Numbered from the stretch's first letter, positions 6,607 to 14,285 are shown. The stretch is DNA of 19,227 bases from UMGS1696 sp963642885 (GCA_963642885.1 CAVIJI010000040.1:1-19227); one strand, 5' to 3'. The notes: generated by a model from the sequence alone, not told the origin. A program made the numbers and translations.

Positions 6607-7095
6607 ATGCCAATAGTAAAAAGAGCCGAAAGACAGCACTATATGAATACGGGCAGTACGGAAAACCCCGCGTGGTCACTCGTGGGCGAGGGCTTTACCG
6701 AGTTTACCGAGTCGAAAAACGCGGTCAGCTATCAGAGAAGATATATACACGAGGCCACAAAGCGTACGGATGTGACGGGATACGCTCCCGTCATAGACTA
6801 CGAGCTCGAGGTCTACTCCGATAACGCCGTAATCGAGAAGCTGCGCCGTATAACAGACCGCGAAATGACGGGGGACGACGCAAAGGTCGACGTCATATGC
6901 GTGGATCTGTTCGATAAGACCGAGACGGACGGGGTGTATAACGCGGTGAGAAGATCGTATTCCGTTATTCCCGATGAATGCGGCTCCGGTACGGACTCGC
7001 TTCTCTATACGGGTACGATGAAAGCCGTGGGGGATATCGTGCGGGGCACGTTCGATAAGGGAAGCCTTACGTGGACGGAATCGGCAGACGAATAA
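6607..7095 (+). CDS. major tail tube protein
   Basis: Likely subunit of the tail tube. The 162-aa protein has the form of Firmicute siphovirus tube proteins: a short charged N-terminus, an early SLVGEGFTEFTESKNAVSYQ segment, the conserved YIHEATKRTDVTGYAP loop region (about 46-62), a strand DYELEVYSDNAVIEKL, and a C-terminal beta segment TMKAVGDIVRGTFDKGSLTW. AAAGGA lies 8 nt before the ATG. It is followed by the two tail chaperone genes, the standard order. Absence of a sheath gene argues for a non-contractile, siphovirus-like tail. Confidence 0.75.
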   Translation: MPIVKRAERQHYMNTGSTENPAWSLVGEGFTEFTESKNAVSYQRRYIHEATKRTDVTGYAPVIDYELEVYSDNAVIEKLRRITDREMTGDDAKVDVICVDLFDKTETDGVYNAVRRSYSVIPDECGSGTDSLLYTGTMKAVGDIVRGTFDKGSLTWTESADE

Positions 7096-7120
7096 TTATA
7101 TCGAATAAAGGAGACTGACT

Positions 7121-7501
7121 ATGAACCATACATGGAAATACGGCGGCGCGGAGCTTGAATGCGATGTGTTCGAACCCGACTGCTACGAAAGAATTGACCT
7201 CGCGCTCAAGCGCTTGTCCGCGGATTTGTCCGCTATAGAATATTCGTCCGATTTGTCGGACGGCGGAATAAAGGACACAGCCGCCAAGCTCAGACGAAAC
7301 TGCGAGGTTATAGAAACGTTTTTCGACGGAATTTTCGGTGAGGTGAGCCGAAAACGAGTCTTCGGCGATGAGCGCAATATAATGACGCTCGCAGGGGCGC
7401 TTGCATCGTTTTTGTGCTACGTTGACGGGGAAATCAAATCCATGACGGAATCGGGAGAAAAAATAAAGGCAAGTCTCGCCGAGAGACTTGCCGCACTGTG
7501 A
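7121..7501 (+). CDS. tail assembly chaperone (G-like)
   Basis: A 126-aa mostly helical acidic protein between the tail tube and the Gp15-like gene, the place of the first tail assembly chaperone, which keeps the tape measure soluble and recruits tube subunits. Features include an N-terminal strand (TWKYGGAELECDVF), a long helix, and a FFDGIFGEVSRKRVFGDERN region (about 68-87) with the phenylalanine-aspartate-x-x-phenylalanine-glycine pattern seen in this group. An AAAGGAG ribosome site is well spaced. The 3' end contains a perfect 10-bp hairpin and overlaps the next start by 4 nt (GTGA). Confidence 0.6.
   Translation: MNHTWKYGGAELECDVFEPDCYERIDLALKRLSADLSAIEYSSDLSDGGIKDTAAKLRRNCEVIETFFDGIFGEVSRKRVFGDERNIMTLAGALASFLCYVDGEIKSMTESGEKIKASLAERLAAL
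7468..7492 (+). promoter_or_regulatory. hairpin just before the Gp15-like start codon
   Basis: Arms 7468-7477 (GGCAAGTCTC) and 7483-7492 (GAGACTTGCC) pair perfectly across a 5-nt loop. The hairpin ends 5 nt before the GTG start of the downstream chaperone, and the only purine-rich Shine-Dalgarno-like bases (GAGAG) lie within the stem or its loop edge. Translation of the second gene would therefore need ribosomes reading through from the first. The structure is read directly; the regulatory role is inferred. Confidence 0.5.
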
Positions 7502-8058
7502 TACCGCTCATATGCGACGCGCCGCCCGAGTACATTACCGTGGGAGACAGAAAAATCGGGATAACGGGCGACTACAGAAGGTGGCTCATCGTGTACGAGA
7601 TACTGTGCTCCGATATGCCGTCGGGAATGAAGGCGAGCCTGTGCGCGGAGTGCGTGGTGTCGGACGGTGCGGTGGACGACGAGGACTGCGGCGCGTTTCT
7701 CGATGCCTGTACAGCGTTTTTGCTGAGACGTGAGAGCGATGCCGATACCGCACCGCGTACGGTAAAGCGCACGGGGGAGACGGCGTTCGATTTTTCCGCC
7801 GACAGCGGACTGATTCTGGCGTCATTCCTGTCGGAATACGGGATAGACCTCACAAAGGAGCGTATGCACTGGTACAAGTTCATGGCGCTTCTTACATCGC
7901 TGCCGCCGACATCTCCTCTTATGCGCACTGTCGCGCTTCGTACGGCGGATTTGTCTCTGATAGAGGACGACGGGGTGCGCCGCCGACTGAGACGGGCGAA
8001 GAAGGCGGTCGAGATAAGAAAAAAAGAAAGGAGTGACGACGAATGGACGGTTCGGTAA
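7498..8058 (+). CDS. Gp15-family tail assembly chaperone
   Basis: Second tail chaperone of the Gp15 type. The diagnostic part is the C-terminal half: FDFSADSGLILASFLSEYGIDL (about 98-119) followed by MHWYKFMALLTSLPPTSPLM and a basic helix (RRRLRRAKKAVEIRKKER), which is the classic Gp15 pattern of an acidic helix, Tyr-Gly-Ile-Asp-Leu, then His-Trp-x-Lys-Phe. The start is a GTG that overlaps the previous stop (GTGA), so synthesis is probably coupled rather than produced by a programmed frameshift as in lambda G/GT. It overlaps the tape measure start by 16 nt. The frame is intact and length normal (186 aa). Confidence 0.85.
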   Translation: MIPLICDAPPEYITVGDRKIGITGDYRRWLIVYEILCSDMPSGMKASLCAECVVSDGAVDDEDCGAFLDACTAFLLRRESDADTAPRTVKRTGETAFDFSADSGLILASFLSEYGIDLTKERMHWYKFMALLTSLPPTSPLMRTVALRTADLSLIEDDGVRRRLRRAKKAVEIRKKERSDDEWTVR

Positions 8059-8834
8059 CAATAGGCGTGAGCCTCGATACCTCATCCGTGCTTTCCGCGC
8101 TGACATCGCTGGAAACAAGGGTGGAGGCGTTCGGAATCGGGCTCGGAGACGCGCTTGTCAATCCCGTGCTGAACGCGAATTTATCCGCTGTCGTGATATC
8201 GGCTGTAGAGGGGATGGCATCGGCGGTTATATCGGGCTCGGCTATGGTATATGACGCAATGACCGCGCTCGGTCAGGGGGCGGCGTCTCTCTTCTCCTCC
8301 GTTCCGTGGAGGAGTACGGGAGAGGGCGCGGTATCGACAATGGCGGCGGGAATGGACTCGGCTTCCGGTATGCTGTATTCGGCAGCCGAGAGGGGCGCGT
8401 CAGCCGCCGCGGGAGCCTTCGCCGCGGGCGCATGGCAGAGAGTCGGCTACAATATAATGTCGGGTGTGGCGGATGGAATTTATTCCGCCGGCGGCGAGGT
8501 TGTACGAGCCATAGAAAAGGTAGCGTACGATGCGGAGCACGCGGTAAAGGAATACTACGAGATAAGCTCGCCGTCGGGACTGATGCGTGACGAGGTCGGT
8601 GTTATGATATCGCGAGGCATAGCGGAGGGTATTCTGAGCGGCTCCTCATACGTCAGTGCGGCTATGGAGGGAGTGTCGGCAATGTCATCGCGCCTGCGCG
8701 GCACGTACGGTGACGGCACGGACGGCACACGTGCGCTTACGCAGAACATATATCTTCGCGACAGCGACAGCTCGCCGTATTTTACGGCAAAGAGAATAAG
8801 AAAGGAAAGCGAGGCGGTATTCAGACAGCCATGA
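8043..8834 (+). CDS. tail tape measure protein, unusually short
   Basis: Likely tape measure, the protein inside the tail tube that sets tail length. The N-terminus (DGSVTIGVSLDTSSVLSALTSLE) resembles the usual tape-measure opening. Residues about 130-200 hold the typical C-terminal block: WQRVGYNIMSGVADGIYSAG, a helix, YEISSPSGLMRDEVG, then SRGIAEGIL. Between these ends is only an Ala/Ser/Gly-rich helical stretch. No lytic transglycosylase, peptidase or clear membrane domain is seen. At 263 aa it is far shorter than the 600-1500 aa common in such phages. Taking about 0.15 nm per residue, the tail would be near 40 nm. AAAGGAG is well placed before the ATG at 8043, and the gene overlaps its 3' neighbour by 4 nt. 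Confidence 0.78.
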   Translation: MDGSVTIGVSLDTSSVLSALTSLETRVEAFGIGLGDALVNPVLNANLSAVVISAVEGMASAVISGSAMVYDAMTALGQGAASLFSSVPWRSTGEGAVSTMAAGMDSASGMLYSAAERGASAAAGAFAAGAWQRVGYNIMSGVADGIYSAGGEVVRAIEKVAYDAEHAVKEYYEISSPSGLMRDEVGVMISRGIAEGILSGSSYVSAAMEGVSAMSSRLRGTYGDGTDGTRALTQNIYLRDSDSSPYFTAKRIRKESEAVFRQP

Positions 8835-9595
8835 GATACGACGGAGATTTAAGGATTAAGATAATTTCCTCGGACGGGGAATTTACCTTCGGCGGGGATA
8901 AATGCCCGATAACGGATTACGACGGCTTTTACGCCCCCGAATACGAGGTAAAGCTGACATCGTACGCGTCATGCGACGGAGGTTATCCCTCCGTCAGGCG
9001 GTACGGTGAGAGGGTGCTCACGATTGACGCGGAGCTGAGCATGGGAGACGTGGAGCGCCTTGTGCCGATGCTGAGAATATCGGACGAGTGCGTGCTCGAG
9101 GTGATATCACACGGCAGGGTACGCAGGACGGGCGTCATTCCGTACGGCGGTATCAAGGCGGTGTCGTGCGGAGATGCGGACATACTGAGCTGTGAGCTGT
9201 CGTTCATCGCTCCCGATGTGTTTTTCGAGGGAGAGAGCGAGACTTTTGCGGGAGACAACGGTACGGTCGAGGCGGAAAACACGGGAGACGTGCCGTGCGG
9301 CATTACGATGACTCTGGAGGCTGTCGGGGGAGACACAGCCTCTCCCGCGGTGTCGTACGGCGCGGAGTACGTGAAGTGTCCTCTGACGCTTCACGACGGC
9401 GAGCGGATTATAATCGATACGCGTATAGGCCACAAAAAAATCACCGTGAACGGTGAGAGATACCTTCGCTTCGATTCGGGAAGTACGTTTTTCTCCGTAC
9501 CCGCGGGTAAATCGACGATAAAGGCGGAGGCGGAGAGCGGTGCGGAGCACATTTCCTTCGGCGTGAGTCTGACTCCGCTGTATTTCGGAATATAG
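8831..9595 (+). CDS. distal tail protein (Dit-like)
   Basis: Probable distal tail protein forming the ring between tube and hub. The 254-aa protein has an N-terminal tube-like beta domain with SYASCDGGYPSVRRYGERVLTIDAELS (about 43-70, quoted in part as a pattern), a central segment LSCELSFIAPDVFFEGE, and a C-terminal jelly-roll-like beta domain (about 125-254) with GITMTLEA and YLRFDSGSTFFSVPAGKSTI. That two-domain layout matches Dit proteins of Gram-positive siphophages. ATGA overlap with the tape measure indicates coupling. A perfect 8-bp hairpin with a 5-nt loop lies at 8975-8995 within the gene. No truncation is seen. Confidence 0.72.
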   Translation: MRYDGDLRIKIISSDGEFTFGGDKCPITDYDGFYAPEYEVKLTSYASCDGGYPSVRRYGERVLTIDAELSMGDVERLVPMLRISDECVLEVISHGRVRRTGVIPYGGIKAVSCGDADILSCELSFIAPDVFFEGESETFAGDNGTVEAENTGDVPCGITMTLEAVGGDTASPAVSYGAEYVKCPLTLHDGERIIIDTRIGHKKITVNGERYLRFDSGSTFFSVPAGKSTIKAEAESGAEHISFGVSLTPLYFGI

Positions 9596-9605
9596 GAGGA
9601 TGGTT

Positions 9606-10622
9606 ATGGAGCTGTATTTTCTCGACAGGGAATACAATGTACTCGACGGGCCGATTGACAGGTTCACATCGGCGGTATGGAGCGAGAAATACTACGAAAC
9701 GGGCAGCTTTACCGTGCATATGCCGAAGAAATTCTTTTCGTCGGCGGCGGGTGCCGAATATTTGCGTACCGAATTCGACACGAAGGGCGAATGTCTGTGC
9801 GGCAGAATCGACAATGTACTGCTGACGTCCGACGAAGAAGGGGACTGCGAGGTAAGCGGTGTGATGCTCGAGGGCTTGCTCGGCGGGCGTGTGATGTACG
9901 GTACGGGAGAGAAATCGGGCAAGCTGGGAGAATGTGTGACGGAGGCTGTGAGGGCAAATCTGCGTTCTCTGCCGATAACGCTCGACGAGGACTGCGGCGC
10001 TACGGCGGTGAGCGAGTGTATGATAAGCTGGTCATGGGACAACATGGAGCGGTGGCTGTACGAGGTACTGAGGCCGTACGGCGCATCGTACAGAGTCAGG
10101 CTGAAGCGCGGAGCGGAGAAACCCGTTATGACGATAGTTACGGGGGAGGACAGGTCGGCGTACGCTGTATATTCGACGTCGGCGGGAAACATTATTTCGC
10201 TTGAATACGAAAAGGCATACGGCAATATAAGAAACTTCGCGTATGTCGAGGGCGGAGACGGCGCGGTGGCTGTCGTGAACAAGTATTCCGCCGACAGGCG
10301 GGAGTTATACAGAAGTGCGGGTGAATTGAACGCGGAGAAATACTCGGACGAGGCGGAATACAGGAGGGCTTTGCGTCAGAAGGGAGAGGAGGCGCTCGCG
10401 AAATATCCCGTATCGGTGACGATGACGGTAAAGGCCGCGCCGAGGATGCCTCCGTTATACGGCGAGGACTGCGTGCTCGGCGACATATGCGGCATACGCG
10501 AGGACGAGCTGGGGATAAAGACCGCGATGAGGATGACGGCGGCGGACATTGTATGCGAGGGAGGGGGAGTAGAGGTATACCCGTGCTTCGGGGAGAACGC
10601 AAAATGGCGGGATCTGCTGTAG
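9606..10622 (+). CDS. tail hub / Gp37-like tail protein
   Basis: Likely baseplate hub of the Tal/gp27 type; it resembles siphovirus ReqiPepy6 Gp37-like proteins in its opening (YFLDREYNVLDGPIDRFTSAVW, then YYETGSFTVHMP) and in the middle SWSWDNMERWLYEVLRPYG region near residue 140. The 338-aa protein has no visible peptidoglycan hydrolase, collagen-like or carbohydrate-binding extension. I chose the ATG at 9606 because AGGAGG ends 6 nt before it; the ATG at 9600 touches the ribosome site. It is the last gene of the virion operon: no fibre, holin or lysin follows. Its last codons form one arm of a hairpin that also serves the opposing host operon. Confidence 0.7.
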   Translation: MELYFLDREYNVLDGPIDRFTSAVWSEKYYETGSFTVHMPKKFFSSAAGAEYLRTEFDTKGECLCGRIDNVLLTSDEEGDCEVSGVMLEGLLGGRVMYGTGEKSGKLGECVTEAVRANLRSLPITLDEDCGATAVSECMISWSWDNMERWLYEVLRPYGASYRVRLKRGAEKPVMTIVTGEDRSAYAVYSTSAGNIISLEYEKAYGNIRNFAYVEGGDGAVAVVNKYSADRRELYRSAGELNAEKYSDEAEYRRALRQKGEEALAKYPVSVTMTVKAAPRMPPLYGEDCVLGDICGIREDELGIKTAMRMTAADIVCEGGGVEVYPCFGENAKWRDLL

Positions 10623-10633
10623 CAAATCCCGCC
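10599..10633 (-). terminator. shared hairpin at the virion/host boundary
   Basis: GGCGGGAT (10606-10613) pairs with ATCCCGCC (10626-10633); an inner TGCT/AGCA helix extends it. On the minus strand the stem is followed by ATTTTG, a weak U tract, so it can terminate the thiI-pncB-radical SAM operon. On the plus strand it spans the final codons and stop of the tail hub gene, with no U tract after it. The whole gap between the two opposing coding ends is only 38 nt (10623-10660). Confidence 0.5.
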
Positions 10634-10660
10634 GAGGAATGTATTTCGAAAAAAGCGGCA

Positions 10661-11572
10661 TCAGAAATCGGGTGTGAATTTTTTCGTCGCCGAGTTTCTT
10701 TCCTGCATGAATCCGTCGAATCCGAGCCGTACGGCGTGCTCCCGTACCTTCTCGTATTCGTATGTCGTTATCTTGCGTCTTATCGAGTCGTATTCCTCGC
10801 CCGTCGGCAGAAAATCCGGTGTGTACTGTGCCATTAGGGAGAGCAGTATTTTCTCGGGCGGAACAGTCTCGGCTATCATGTCGAGAACCGCCATGGAGTC
10901 GTCCTTGTGCGACGGCAGAACAAGGTGGCGCACTATAACGCCGCGCATCAACATTCCGTCGCCGTCGAACACGGGCTCTCCGACGTTTTCGAGCATTGTG
11001 CGCAATGCCCGTGCCGCGATTGTCGGATAATCCGCGGCGTGAGACAGCTTCAGTGAGAGCTCACTTGACGCGTATTTGAAGTCGGTGAGGTAGATGTCGA
11101 CCGTATCCTTCAGGCCCGATACCACCTCGGACAGCTCGTATCCGCCCGTATTATACACGATGGGAATGCGGAGTCCGTCCGAACGTGCCTCGCGAACCGC
11201 CTCCGCTATGCCCTCGGAGTACTGTGTGGGAGAGACGAGATTTATATTATACGCGCCGCTTTTCTCGAGAGCGAGCATTTCACGCGCAAGCTCGGCGGGG
11301 GTATAGCTCTTCCCGTGTGAGAGGGTACGGCTTATTTTCGAGTTCTGGCAGTAGACGCAGCCGAGCGGACAGTGAGTGAAGAATATCGCGCCCGAGCCGC
11401 GGCTCTTTGTCATATCCGCGTTAATATCGGTGTTGTATCCGCTGACGGGGGGCTCCTCCCAGTGGTGGAGCATTATTTTCGAGACCTCGATGTCCTCGCC
11501 CGCACCGCAGCAGCCTCTCGATACGCTCCTGTCGGCTCCGCACCCGCGAGGACAGAGGAAGCACTTACTCAC
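10661..11572 (-). CDS. radical SAM protein of the PflX / COG1313 type
   Basis: A 303-aa radical SAM enzyme of unassigned substrate. The radical SAM cluster motif is C68-x3-C72-x2-C75 (HCPLGCVYCQN), which would bind a 4Fe-4S cluster and cleave S-adenosylmethionine. An N-terminal Cys-rich segment (C4, C7, C11, C21, C22, in CFLCPRGCGADR...GCC) and the conserved HHWEEPPVSG and GSGAIFF segments are the signature of the uncharacterised PflX-like Fe-S proteins. The family resembles pyruvate formate-lyase activases, but no lyase gene is nearby. It is the last gene of the thiI-pncB operon, overlapping pncB by 8 nt. It is intact and of normal length. Confidence 0.85.
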   Translation of the reverse strand: MSKCFLCPRGCGADRSVSRGCCGAGEDIEVSKIMLHHWEEPPVSGYNTDINADMTKSRGSGAIFFTHCPLGCVYCQNSKISRTLSHGKSYTPAELAREMLALEKSGAYNINLVSPTQYSEGIAEAVREARSDGLRIPIVYNTGGYELSEVVSGLKDTVDIYLTDFKYASSELSLKLSHAADYPTIAARALRTMLENVGEPVFDGDGMLMRGVIVRHLVLPSHKDDSMAVLDMIAETVPPEKILLSLMAQYTPDFLPTGEEYDSIRRKITTYEYEKVREHAVRLGFDGFMQERNSATKKFTPDF

Positions 11573-13028
11573 CCTTGTTGCCCTTGATGTATTTCGATAT
11601 CATGCTGTGCTTCAGATCCCACAGCTTCTGTGAAAGGTCGACATAATATTCGTGCGGGTTCTCGAAACGGAGAACCTCCTTCCACATCGTGGCAAGCTCT
11701 CTCGCGCAGTGGTCGCGTACCTCGTCAAGCGCGGGCAGATTATACACAAGGCGTCCGTGCTCGAATATGGGGACGAGAAGCTCGCGCGCGGTGTAGTTTT
11801 CTATAACGCGTCTTTTCCATGTGAATTCGGGGTCGAATATTTCAAGCGGAGATTCTCCGTCTATGCTCTCGTCTCTGAGCATGAGAAGGTCCGCCTCCGC
11901 CTTGCCCGTTTCGTTTGAGTAAAGACGGTAGATTTTCTTGAAGCCGGGGTTTGTGATTTTCGCGGCGTTCTCGCTGACCTTGATTTTCGGGGTGATAACG
12001 CCGTTTTCGTCCTCGGAGGCGGCAAGCTTGTACACGCATCCGAACACGGCATCGCTTTTCGCCGTGATGAGACGCTCGCCGACGCCGAAGCCGTCTATGC
12101 ACGCCTCCTGTGCGAGAAGCTCGGAGATGAGATACTCGTCAAGAGCGTTCGATACGATGATTTTGCAGTCGGTAAGCCCCTCGGAATCGAGGTAGGCTCT
12201 CGCCTTTTTGGTAAGGTAAGCGATGTCTCCCGAGTCGATTCTGATGGCGCATTTTTTGAGTCCCATGGGCCACAGAACATCCTTGACCGCTTTTACCGCG
12301 TTCGGCAGGCCCGAGCCGAAGACGCTGTATGTGTCGACAAGCAGTGTCGGGTTGTTCGGGTAAAGTCTGCAGTAGGTCGAGAAAGCCTCGTATTCGCTGT
12401 CGAACATCTGAACCCACGAATGCGCCATTGTGCCGCCCGCGGGTACGCCGTACAGCTTATCGGACAGGGTGCATGCCGTGCCCGTACAGCCGCCGATATA
12501 AGCGGCTCTCGCTCCGTATACCGCGGCATCCTCGCCGTGAGCTCTGCGTGAGCCGAACTCGGAAATGGGTCTGCCCTTGGCGGCGCGAACCATGCGTGAC
12601 GCCTTTGTGGCGATGAGCGACTGATGGTTGAGAGAAAGAAGTACGTATGTCTCGACAAGCTGAGCCTGAATAACGGGGGCGCGCACCGTCAGAATGGGCT
12701 CGCCGGGGAATATTACGCTTCCCTCGGGTACGCCCCAGATATCGCCCGTGAATTCGAATTCGGAGAGGTATTTCAAAAATTCCTCGGAGAAAATGCCCTT
12801 TCCGCGTAAAAATTCTATATCGTCCTCGGTGAAGCGAAGGCTTTCGATATAGTGTACTATCTGCTCGAGGCCCGCGGCGATGGCGTAGCCGCCTCCGTCG
12901 GGGATTCTTCTGAAGAATACGTCGAAATAAGCTATGGTGTTTCTTTTTTCGGTTTCGAAATATCCTCTTCCCATTGTGAGCTCGTAAAAGTCACAGAGAA
13001 GAGCGAGGCTGTATTCGTTGTTTTTCAT
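11565..13028 (-). CDS. pncB: nicotinate phosphoribosyltransferase
   Basis: Converts nicotinate, PRPP and ATP to nicotinate mononucleotide, the first step of NAD salvage. The 487-aa protein starts with the family signature LALLCDFYELTMGRGYF (8-24) and has FFRRIPDGGGYAIAAGL, EFGSRRAHG (157-165), GGTMAHSW with the likely phosphorylated His203, LVDTYSV, and IRIDSGDIAYL of the phosphoribosyl-binding core. Length matches the long Gram-positive form. A GGAG ribosome site lies at the thiI stop, and only 5 nt separate the two genes, so pncB is translationally coupled to thiI. It overlaps the downstream radical SAM gene by 8 nt. No defects are seen. Confidence 0.95.
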   Translation of the reverse strand: MKNNEYSLALLCDFYELTMGRGYFETEKRNTIAYFDVFFRRIPDGGGYAIAAGLEQIVHYIESLRFTEDDIEFLRGKGIFSEEFLKYLSEFEFTGDIWGVPEGSVIFPGEPILTVRAPVIQAQLVETYVLLSLNHQSLIATKASRMVRAAKGRPISEFGSRRAHGEDAAVYGARAAYIGGCTGTACTLSDKLYGVPAGGTMAHSWVQMFDSEYEAFSTYCRLYPNNPTLLVDTYSVFGSGLPNAVKAVKDVLWPMGLKKCAIRIDSGDIAYLTKKARAYLDSEGLTDCKIIVSNALDEYLISELLAQEACIDGFGVGERLITAKSDAVFGCVYKLAASEDENGVITPKIKVSENAAKITNPGFKKIYRLYSNETGKAEADLLMLRDESIDGESPLEIFDPEFTWKRRVIENYTARELLVPIFEHGRLVYNLPALDEVRDHCARELATMWKEVLRFENPHEYYVDLSQKLWDLKHSMISKYIKGNKGE

Positions 13029-13033
13029 TTTCG

Positions 13034-14236
13034 TTAAAGCTCCTGATAAATTGTCTCAAGGTGGCGTGTTGCCCATGCTTCCGCAACAAGTCCCTCTACG
13101 TCGACCTTTTCTTCCTCCGCGAGCACCTTTTCGAGCTCCGGCTGAGTTCTGGGATGGCGGGGTGTGAACACGGTGCAGCAGTCGTCATACGGCTGTATCG
13201 ATGTGTCGAACGTGCCGATGGCACGGGATATCTGTACTATTTCTTCCTTATCCATGCCTATGCACGGACGGAATACGGGTATGGAGGCGGCGTCCTCGGT
13301 TACGCACATGGCTTTCATCGTCTGTGACGCTACCTGACCGAGAGATTCGCCCGTTACGAGCACACGGCATTCGTTTTCCTCGGCGACCATTGACGCGAGT
13401 CTCATCATGAAGCGGCGCAGAAGCAGTGTGAAGTAGTCCTCGACGCAGTTGTCTCTGAGCTCCTCCTGTATGTGCGTGAGCGATACGACATGAACCTTGA
13501 TTTTGCCGCAGTATTCGGTAAGCTCCGCGGCGAGCTGCATGACCTTGTCGTGCGCAGCCTGGCTTGTGTACGGCATGGATTCGAAATGCACGCAGTCTAC
13601 GGTCATACCGCGCTTCATCATCATGTATCCCGCTACGGGAGAGTCGATGCCGCCCGAGAGAAGGAGCAGTCCCTTGCCTGCGGAGCCGACGGGCATTCCG
13701 CCCGCGCCCTTATCCTGACCCGCGTGTATATAGGCGTGCGTCTCGCGCACCTCGATTTTTACGACGATTTCGGGATCGTACAGGCTTACGGTAAGGTGCG
13801 GTATGGCCTCGAGTACGGCTCCGCCGACCTCGCCCGACAGCTCGGGGGAGGAGAGGGGAAACTTTTTGTCGCTGCGCTTGGCCTCGCACTTGAAGGTCTT
13901 ACAGTCCTTCAGCTTTTCGGGCAGATATTCGACCGCGGTCCGTATAATCGACTCGAGCGTTTTCTCCGCCACGGCGGCCTTGCACATTGCCGCGAAGCCG
14001 AACACCTTTCCGAGCTGAGCGTACAGTACGTCGAGGTTTTCCTCGGCTTCCTCATCGGACGGCTCCACGTAAACGGTGCTCTGGTTGTAGCTTACCTCGT
14101 ATTTTCCCACGAGAGCCGCACGGCGCTTGACCTCTCTGAGCAGCTGTGCCTCGAAGGTCGAGCGGTTGGTTCCCTTCAGTATTATTTCTCCGTATTTACA
14201 GAGGATTATTTCCTTTATTTTTTCGTTATTCGGCAT
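13034..14236 (-). CDS. thiI: tRNA sulfurtransferase ThiI (4-thiouridine synthesis)
   Basis: Adenylates tRNA U8 and transfers sulfur to make 4-thiouridine; in some bacteria it also supplies thiazole sulfur. The 400-aa protein has an N-terminal ferredoxin-like/THUMP region with KYGEIILKGTNRSTFE (14-29) and, near 155-175, a basic RETHAYIHAGQDKG block. The PP-loop SGGIDSP (194-200) follows, and TGESLGQVASQT (295-306) is the second ATP/tRNA motif. There is no C-terminal rhodanese domain, as is usual in Gram-positives, so sulfur must come from a separate cysteine desulfurase, not seen here. The ATG giving MPNNEKIKE is preferred over a start 16 codons upstream because an AGGTG lies before it and conservation starts there. 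First gene of the operon. Confidence 0.94.
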   Translation of the reverse strand: MPNNEKIKEIILCKYGEIILKGTNRSTFEAQLLREVKRRAALVGKYEVSYNQSTVYVEPSDEEAEENLDVLYAQLGKVFGFAAMCKAAVAEKTLESIIRTAVEYLPEKLKDCKTFKCEAKRSDKKFPLSSPELSGEVGGAVLEAIPHLTVSLYDPEIVVKIEVRETHAYIHAGQDKGAGGMPVGSAGKGLLLLSGGIDSPVAGYMMMKRGMTVDCVHFESMPYTSQAAHDKVMQLAAELTEYCGKIKVHVVSLTHIQEELRDNCVEDYFTLLLRRFMMRLASMVAEENECRVLVTGESLGQVASQTMKAMCVTEDAASIPVFRPCIGMDKEEIVQISRAIGTFDTSIQPYDDCCTVFTPRHPRTQPELEKVLAEEEKVDVEGLVAEAWATRHLETIYQEL

Positions 14237-14285
14237 GGTGACACCTGTTATATGTTTTATATAAATTTGTACTTTAACCCACAAT

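Noticed and set aside
725..7492. CRISPR array or diversity-generating retroelement as explanation for the repeats in the virion operon.
   Set aside because: There are no regularly spaced direct repeats with unique spacers, no reverse transcriptase, and no variable/template repeat pair with adenine-biased differences.
19..10643. GGAATGTA plus a near-match (TTC) at 19-29 and 10636-10646, bracketing the virion cluster, as possible attachment sites.
   Set aside because: Only 8 nt identical, within a longer palindrome on one side, with no integrase or tRNA nearby; such a match is expected by chance.
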